A stretch of DNA of 64,000 nucleotides from Pseudopedobacter sp044361595 (GTDB lineage: Bacteria; Bacteroidota; Bacteroidia; Sphingobacteriales; Sphingobacteriaceae). The notes below the pieces were generated by a model. It was not told the origin of the DNA and did no database searches. It was given only the letters and a program-made list of their open reading frames with translations. The position numbers were made by a program, and so were the translations under genes. Shown here in pieces: positions 58,872-64,000 of this stretch. The DNA is taken from NCBI GenBank assembly GCA_044361595.1, contig JBIKIN010000001.1:240495-304494 (forward strand). Reading direction: 5' to 3'. How positions within the stretch are numbered: position 1 is the stretch's first letter; the number at the start of each line of letters is the position of its first letter.

Positions 58872-60362
58872 ATGTTAAAGTCTAATATAATTTATACAAT
58901 GGTAGCTTTATTAACTACCCTAAATGCTAAAGCACAAATTAGTAAACTAGATAGCTTACAAGTTATTCAGGATAATAGATTTTTAAATTATTTTGAGTTA
59001 ACCAAAAATGCGGCTACTCTTGGTTTAAATTCATTTGTTCAAAATGGCTATGCAAACGTTAATATAGCAAACACTAATGGAAATTTTAGACAACCGATGG
59101 AAGCTGAAGCAACCAATCAATTTAACGTGGTTACTGGTGGTTTCAAAAAATTGAATGGGTGGTTGTATAAAACAAACTTTACTTATTCCAAGCAATATGA
59201 TAAAAATATTGCTTGGAGTGGAGTAGCTGATGCTTACGAAGGGAACCCATTTATTTGGGCTGACAGTAGCTCAGGAAATTGGGAGCGTGATCATATTAAA
59301 ACAACATTTAGTGTTGCTGCTCCTATAGTTTTAAAAAAAATACAAACAGGGTTAACAATCGATTATCAGATAGGATCTGGTGCAAGAATTACCGAACCCA
59401 AACCATTTTACAGAAATAGAAATATTGCTTTTCAACCGGGTATTAACTATTTAATTATGCCTAACAAATCTGTAGGTTTTACAGGTAAAATCAACTTTAT
59501 TCAAGAGGAAAATGAGCTTGGTTTTTTTAGTAATAACAACGTCTTACTTTACAGACTAAGGGGTTTTGGAACCTTTAGTAAATCGCCCTTTGTAAGCGGA
59601 GAGCGTAAAAGAAGAGGAACAGATATCGAATTAACTGCTCATTATAATCATCAATTTGGAAAATATCAGTTTTTAATGAGCGGATTTGCGGCACAAAGAG
59701 ATGAAGAAATTAACGAAGGAGTTGCTATACAGCAAGCTACTGGGTTTTTTACAGAAATAAGGTTTGGTGGAAAAGCTGCACTATTAACAGGAAACGCTTT
59801 AAACGGCAAATCGATAGTGTTAAATTATCAAATCAAAAATGGTTATGCAGACGATATTATTTTTAGAGCCGAAAGCGCAAGCTTCAGTGAGTATAAAGTA
59901 GTTGCTGAAATCAATTTTTGGAAATCATTGGCTGATTCAAAATCATTATGGCAATTTACTGCCTCCCCTCAATACAGGTTTATTAATAATACCGACCAAG
60001 CTACGCTAACCCAATTTAATGCTAGTAATATTGGCGCAAATTTTACTGTAAATTTTCGTAAACCAATTAATTCACGTTTTGATATACAAATTAAACCTTA
60101 TGTAGGTTATTTTTTGACAAACAATAGCGACATCATCAATCAACGTCCAAACGTAATTACCGAGAATCTAATTTTACCCAATTATGAATTTTTAGCTTCA
60201 AATTATGGTCAGTTTGGGTCATTATTATCGCTAAACGTTAAACCATCAAATTCAAATACTTTACATACTATTAGCGCAGGGGCAAACCAAAGTTTTGTTT
60301 CCAATAGCATACTTTTTACAAACAGAAACAATTTTCAATTTAACTATTCAATAATATTCTAA
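58872..60362 (+). CDS. DUF6850-type outer-membrane beta-barrel protein (496 aa)
   Basis: A signal peptide (KSNIIYTMVALLTTLNAKAQ) precedes a body of alternating strands with aromatic girdle residues (LNGWLYKTNFTYSKQYDKNI, VGFTGKINFIQEENELGFF, RGTDIELTAHYNHQFGKYQF) and a last strand NRNNFQFNYSIIF ending in Phe, the sign of a barrel inserted by the Bam machinery. No plug domain is present, so this is a second, TonB-independent barrel beside the receptor. It overlaps the next gene by 1 base. The function is not known. Confidence 0.82.
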   Translation: MLKSNIIYTMVALLTTLNAKAQISKLDSLQVIQDNRFLNYFELTKNAATLGLNSFVQNGYANVNIANTNGNFRQPMEAEATNQFNVVTGGFKKLNGWLYKTNFTYSKQYDKNIAWSGVADAYEGNPFIWADSSSGNWERDHIKTTFSVAAPIVLKKIQTGLTIDYQIGSGARITEPKPFYRNRNIAFQPGINYLIMPNKSVGFTGKINFIQEENELGFFSNNNVLLYRLRGFGTFSKSPFVSGERKRRGTDIELTAHYNHQFGKYQFLMSGFAAQRDEEINEGVAIQQATGFFTEIRFGGKAALLTGNALNGKSIVLNYQIKNGYADDIIFRAESASFSEYKVVAEINFWKSLADSKSLWQFTASPQYRFINNTDQATLTQFNASNIGANFTVNFRKPINSRFDIQIKPYVGYFLTNNSDIINQRPNVITENLILPNYEFLASNYGQFGSLLSLNVKPSNSNTLHTISAGANQSFVSNSILFTNRNNFQFNYSIIF

Positions 60363-61201
60363 TGAAGCAAATCTATTCCTTATCGCTATTCTTGTTCATA
60401 TTGGTATCATGCGGTACAAAACAAGCTTTATATAAAAGCATCAACAAAGATGATTTCGATAAAGCGCTAGCCGATTCTGTTTTAGCCTACGCTTTAGACC
60501 ATGAAGCATTATATAGTTTGGCAGATACTTTAAAACCTATTAGTAGTGTAAAATTTTTACGTTTTAATGTTGCAAAAGATAGTACCATGCGTGATGGTGA
60601 TAAATTAATTACCACAAGTGATTCATTATTACAAAAAATTGAAAGCTATCAAAAAGTATGCAAGGCATTAAGCAAAGGCGATTTTGAGTTTATCTTAATG
60701 CCATTTGCTCGTACCGAAAAAACAATAAGAAATTTAGAAATTTATGTAGTTAGAAAATCACGATTAAGTTCAATACTTAAAACACACGCTTCATTTTTTG
60801 GTCAATGGGGCTTTACACCAACTACAAATGCAGCGGTTGTTTTAACTGCAATTGAATATGAGAGTAGGCTTGATAGAAACAGAGCTTATGGATACTTATT
60901 TGGTTACCCAAGTTATGCAGTAGATTTTTTTGTTGAAAGCACTAAGAAACAAGAAACTGATCCAGAAAAAAAATTAGTTGCTAGAGATTTTTTTGCAATA
61001 CCTGTATTTGCCGGCAATAAAGGATATTTTACTTATGCAATGCCTAAAGGATATAAAACAACTAGTGTAGATAGTACCATATACAATAAAGCTGCAAAAA
61101 CCTTAACTAAATACAAAAACTTACGAGAGAAATATAAAACTGATGATGGATTAAAAGCGCTAAAGCTTTGGATGAGCTTAAATAGAATTAAGAATGACTA
61201 A
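60362..61201 (+). CDS. lipoprotein of unknown function in the metal operon (279 aa)
   Basis: The lipobox is LVSC (Cys at about 17). The mature protein has no domain I recognise: ALYKSINKDDFDKALADSVL, LRFNVAKDSTMRDGDKLITT, then GDFEFILMPFARTEKTIRNL, THASFFGQWGFTPTTNAAVV and a helical C-terminus ending MSLNRIKND. Few Cys or His occur, so direct metal binding is not obvious. It overlaps the barrel gene before (1 base) and the EamA transporter after (8 bases), so it is a bound part of the transcript. Confidence 0.72.
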   Translation: MKQIYSLSLFLFILVSCGTKQALYKSINKDDFDKALADSVLAYALDHEALYSLADTLKPISSVKFLRFNVAKDSTMRDGDKLITTSDSLLQKIESYQKVCKALSKGDFEFILMPFARTEKTIRNLEIYVVRKSRLSSILKTHASFFGQWGFTPTTNAAVVLTAIEYESRLDRNRAYGYLFGYPSYAVDFFVESTKKQETDPEKKLVARDFFAIPVFAGNKGYFTYAMPKGYKTTSVDSTIYNKAAKTLTKYKNLREKYKTDDGLKALKLWMSLNRIKND

Positions 61202-62126
61202 TATACTTTCAACAAACTTTAAATCAACTATCTGTTTCATTTTAATTTCAATTATTTGGGGAAGTACGTGGTCGGTTAATAAGCTAGGAATAGAAGAAAT
61301 TCCAGTAGAAGTTTTAGCTTATTTAAGAAATTTAATAGCTGGAGTTATTATGGTAAGCTTTTTTTTATTCAAAGGATATGGTTTGCCATCCGTAAAGCAA
61401 TTATTAAAATTTAGCTATTTATCATTTTTACTTTTTACTATTAATAATTTATTACTTCTTTATAGCCTCGTTTATATTCCTGCTCATATTGCTGCTGTAA
61501 TAGGTTGTCTTTCACCAATTTTTATACATGTGATTTACCAAACCGAAAACAGATTAAAAATTAATACTGCTTTTATAATTGGCTGTATTTTATGCGTTAT
61601 AGGTATTTGGATTTTGCTTTATAGTGATGTTACCACCCAAAGTAATAGGTATTATTTATGGGGAATTATGTTATCTGTTATTGCAGTTTTGGCTTGGAGT
61701 ATTGGCTTTTTTATAATGGAAAAAAATAAAAAGGATGAAAACGTGTACTATTCTTTTGCCTGGCAAATTTTATTAAGTTCTATTACTTTATTTACATTTT
61801 CACTTTTCAGAAATTACAATTACAGCATACTTAATTTAACATTAAACAACTGGATAATTGTTTCTTATCTAGCCATTTGCGGCTCTGTATTAGCCTTTAT
61901 CTGTTTAGCTTATACCATCAAAAACTTACACCCTAATATAAGCTCACTGTATGTTTTTATAAACCCAATTATAGCAATTATTATAAGCGTTATTTTTTTT
62001 GGCATACCATTAAAATTAGAGATGGCGGCTGGGCTTGCAATTATATTTATTGGTTTATGGGTAAGTTTAATTTATAAGAATAAAAAAGATGTTTTTAATA
62101 CATACATTAAAAATGAAACAGCTTAG
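61194..62126 (+). CDS. EamA/DMT-family transporter (310 aa)
   Basis: Ten membrane helices in two EamA repeats: the first starts ICFILISIIWGSTWSVNKLG and contains IPAHIAAVIGCLSPIFIHVI, the second starts WGIMLSVIAVLAWSIGFFIM and contains LHPNISSLYVFINPIIAIII. Members of this family export or import small organic metabolites, and some occur with metallophore genes. Its place in a metal operon would fit transport of a chelator or a related metabolite, but no chelator biosynthesis gene is present. It overlaps the previous lipoprotein gene by 8 bases. Confidence 0.88.
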   Translation: MTNILSTNFKSTICFILISIIWGSTWSVNKLGIEEIPVEVLAYLRNLIAGVIMVSFFLFKGYGLPSVKQLLKFSYLSFLLFTINNLLLLYSLVYIPAHIAAVIGCLSPIFIHVIYQTENRLKINTAFIIGCILCVIGIWILLYSDVTTQSNRYYLWGIMLSVIAVLAWSIGFFIMEKNKKDENVYYSFAWQILLSSITLFTFSLFRNYNYSILNLTLNNWIIVSYLAICGSVLAFICLAYTIKNLHPNISSLYVFINPIIAIIISVIFFGIPLKLEMAAGLAIIFIGLWVSLIYKNKKDVFNTYIKNETA

Positions 62127-62178
62127 TAAAACGATAAATATTTTTTCTATTTCCAAAATCTAAAACATTTATAAAATA

Positions 62179-63387
62179 ATGAAAACAGCTAAAAAATTAC
62201 CTGTAACCGTGTTAAGCGGTTTTTTAGGAGCCGGTAAAACAACCTTGTTAAATCATATTCTACATAATAAAGAAGGCTTAAAAGTTGCCGTAATTGTTAA
62301 CGATATGAGTGAAGTAAACGTAGATGCAAGGTTAGTTAACGAACAAAATATACTTTCAAGAACAGAGGAAAAACTGGTAGAGATGAGCAATGGGTGTATA
62401 TGCTGCACTTTAAGAGAAGATTTAATGATTGAGGTAGAAAAATTGGCTAACGAAGGCAGGTTTGATTACCTTTTAATCGAAAGTACGGGCATTAGTGAGC
62501 CTATCCCTGTTGCGCAAACTTTTAGTTTTGTTGATGAAGAAAACGGAATTGACCTTTCTAAATTTAGTTATGTTGATACCATGGTTACCGTGGTTGATTG
62601 TTTTAACTTTTTTAATGACTTTGGAACCAATGAGTTACTAGTTGACCGCAAATTAACCGATATGGAGGGTGATGTTAGAACTATTGTAAACCTATTAACA
62701 GACCAAGTAGAATTTGCAAATGTTATCATCCTAAACAAAACAGATTTAGTGGATACATTTACCATAGGGCTTTTAAAAGCTGCCATTCAAAAATTAAACC
62801 CAAGCGCTAAAATCATCACTTCTAATTTTAGTAAGGTCGATCTTAAAGAGATTTTAAATACAAAACTATTTGATTTTGATGAGGCACAAACTTCTGCAGG
62901 CTGGCAAAAAGAGTTAGAAGGTGGTACGCATACACCAGAAACAGAAGAATACGGTATTTCCTCATTTGTTTTTAGAAATCAAAAACCATTTCATCCAGAA
63001 AGGTTATGGAAATACCTCAATGAAGATTATCCAAACGGGGTAATTAGAGCCAAAGGGTTGTTTTGGCTTGCATCCAGACCAAACGATGCAATTAATTTTA
63101 GTCAAGCCGGAGGTTCATCTAGGTTAGAGAAAGCTGGGGTTTGGTGGATAAGCATGACGCTAAAAGAACGTTTAAATTATCAGGCATTTGTTGATAACAG
63201 AGCGTACATAGAAAACAAATGGGATAAGCAATGGGGAGATCGAACTAACGAACTTGTATTTATAGGCCAAGACATAGAAAAAGATAAAATGGTAGCTGAT
63301 TTAGAAGCTTGCTTAATGCAGGATAATGAACAAATATATTTTAATCAAATAAATGGATTTGTGGACCCATTTCCAATAAACATATAG
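62179..63387 (+). CDS. COG0523-family GTPase, ZigA/CobW type (402 aa)
   Basis: The GTPase domain starts LPVTVLSGFLGAGKTTLLNH (Walker A 14-22), has VAVIVNDMSEVNVDARLV, the family metal motif SNGCICCTLREDLMIEVEKL with C73, C75 and C76, the switch motif FDYLLIESTGISEPIPVAQT, and NKTDL for guanine binding. The C-terminal CobW_C domain runs from about 265 (SFVFRNQKPFHPERLWKYL, VIRAKGLFWLASRPNDA). These proteins act as zinc chaperones under zinc starvation and are a well-known Zur target. This makes zinc the best guess for the operon. It follows the EamA gene by 52 bp. Confidence 0.93.
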   Translation: MKTAKKLPVTVLSGFLGAGKTTLLNHILHNKEGLKVAVIVNDMSEVNVDARLVNEQNILSRTEEKLVEMSNGCICCTLREDLMIEVEKLANEGRFDYLLIESTGISEPIPVAQTFSFVDEENGIDLSKFSYVDTMVTVVDCFNFFNDFGTNELLVDRKLTDMEGDVRTIVNLLTDQVEFANVIILNKTDLVDTFTIGLLKAAIQKLNPSAKIITSNFSKVDLKEILNTKLFDFDEAQTSAGWQKELEGGTHTPETEEYGISSFVFRNQKPFHPERLWKYLNEDYPNGVIRAKGLFWLASRPNDAINFSQAGGSSRLEKAGVWWISMTLKERLNYQAFVDNRAYIENKWDKQWGDRTNELVFIGQDIEKDKMVADLEACLMQDNEQIYFNQINGFVDPFPINI

Positions 63388-63488
63388 GAATACGTAATAC
63401 GTCATCAATTTTGAACATAAGTTTTAAAAAAATATACACTTTCAAACTATATTTATTAATTTAACCATAAACTAATTATAATTAAATT

Positions 63489-63977
63489 ATGAAACTAAAA
63501 ACACTCGTAACAATGGCTTTTTTTTCGGCCACAATAGCGCTTACTGCTTGCAATAGCCAAAATGTAGAACTAGAAAAACAATTAAAAGCAGATCATTTAA
63601 AATTGCAAGACGATGAAAAAATATTAGAAGAATCTCACACTAAAATGGAGAACGAACATGCTAAATTTGTAACTGCTCACAAAGCTATGAACGAAGCGGA
63701 TAGCAGTATACATAACAAAAGAGAAGCAGAACACCAATTACTTATAGAAAGTCATGCCGCTTTAATTGAAAAACATAAAGCAATTATTACTTCACATGAA
63801 GCATTAGAGAAAAAGCATAGTGAAGGTGAAACTTCTGATCTAGAAATAAAATCAGAACATGAAACCATGATGAAAGACCATGAAATACTAATGGCAGATC
63901 ACAAAAAAATAGAAGCAGATCACAAAACGATTATACAGCAAGATATTGAGATGAAAAAAGAAGATAAAATGAATTAA
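63489..63977 (+). CDS. His-heptad coiled-coil lipoprotein (162 aa)
   Basis: The lipobox is LTAC (Cys21). From residue 30 to the end the protein is one predicted long helix with histidine in the same heptad position: H36, 50, 57, 64, 75, 82, 89, 96, 103, 110, 124, 131, 138 and 145. The gaps are 7 or 14 residues, apart from one 11-residue step; the skipped heptad places 43, 71 and 117 hold Glu or Asp. Typical words are ESHAALIEKHKAIITSH and KDHEILMADHKKIEADH. I infer a metal-buffering coiled coil anchored in a membrane. It starts 101 bp after the COG0523 gene and may have its own promoter. I know no named family. Confidence 0.82.
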   Translation: MKLKTLVTMAFFSATIALTACNSQNVELEKQLKADHLKLQDDEKILEESHTKMENEHAKFVTAHKAMNEADSSIHNKREAEHQLLIESHAALIEKHKAIITSHEALEKKHSEGETSDLEIKSEHETMMKDHEILMADHKKIEADHKTIIQQDIEMKKEDKMN

Positions 63978-64000
63978 TGTTTAATCCGTTTTCACTAAAT

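Noticed and set aside
1..64000. CRISPR arrays, tRNA or rRNA genes, prophage or insertion sequences
   Set aside because: I looked for regularly spaced direct repeats, CCA-ended cloverleaf sequences, conserved rRNA words and transposase motifs and found none.

Overview
The window is AT-rich DNA from a Bacteroidota bacterium, most likely of the Sphingobacteriaceae (Pedobacter-like). Pointers are the many TonB-dependent receptors with carboxypeptidase-like N-terminal domains, DUF5606, DUF2147, DUF4876 and DUF6850 families, ftsK directly followed by a LolA-like gene, TAnnTTTG-type -7 promoter elements, and few Shine-Dalgarno sequences. I see no rRNA, tRNA, CRISPR array, insertion sequence or prophage. 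Genus and species are inference.

Layout. 1-1150: the end of an ABC ATPase gene, a small exported Cys-containing protein and an XRE regulator behind a palindrome-rich divergent region. 1217-3008: Fur-family regulator and purA. 3009-3754: non-coding, holding one copy of a long structured repeat (family A) and a smaller repeat. 3755-10546: membrane MutS-like ATPase, OmpA lipoprotein, stand-alone response regulator, rlmH, a 44-aa membrane protein, DUF5606, cyclophilin, a secreted protein often mislabelled asparagine synthetase B, and truC. 10785-15542: ftsK, LolA-like protein, a small conserved protein, a PhnP-like hydrolase and DUF2147. 15621-18003: SGNH/MBOAT O-acetylation pair. 18491-28555: FGE-type lipoprotein, TonB receptor, RsmH, S9 peptidase, a lipoprotein and glutaryl-CoA dehydrogenase-like enzyme. 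28562-31789: fmt, DUF485 and acetate symporter. 31790-32550: second family A repeat. 32551-36484: RsmB-like methyltransferase, a periplasmic-binding-fold lipoprotein and guaA on the minus strand. 36762-42812: a catalytically dead NlpC/P60 lipoprotein and the tyrosine/homogentisate genes. 42864-49839: cystathionine beta-synthase, serA, serC, TonB receptor and rpe. 

The most interesting part is 50114-63977. A Zur-like Fur-family repressor is divergent from 13 tightly packed co-directional genes, with two TGCAA-N5-TTGC(A/G) palindromes lying over the predicted promoter. The genes encode an ABC-2 type transporter (ATPase plus two DUF3526-type permeases), a 66-aa protein, a MerC-family membrane protein, a small lipoprotein with an HVHH motif, a TonB-dependent receptor, a DUF4876 lipoprotein, a DUF6850-type barrel, an unknown lipoprotein, an EamA transporter, a COG0523 (CobW/ZigA) GTPase with its CxCC motif, and a lipoprotein coiled coil with histidine at nearly every heptad. 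I infer a metal (probably zinc) starvation system running from outer membrane to cytoplasm. The family assignments are from recognition of the proteins; the metal and the regulon are inference.

Two families of intergenic repeats carry compensatory base changes between copies, which supports conserved stem-loops: family A (3107-3570 and 31895-32470, both between convergent genes) and family B (22073, 36606, 44403, and a doubtful remnant near 49915).
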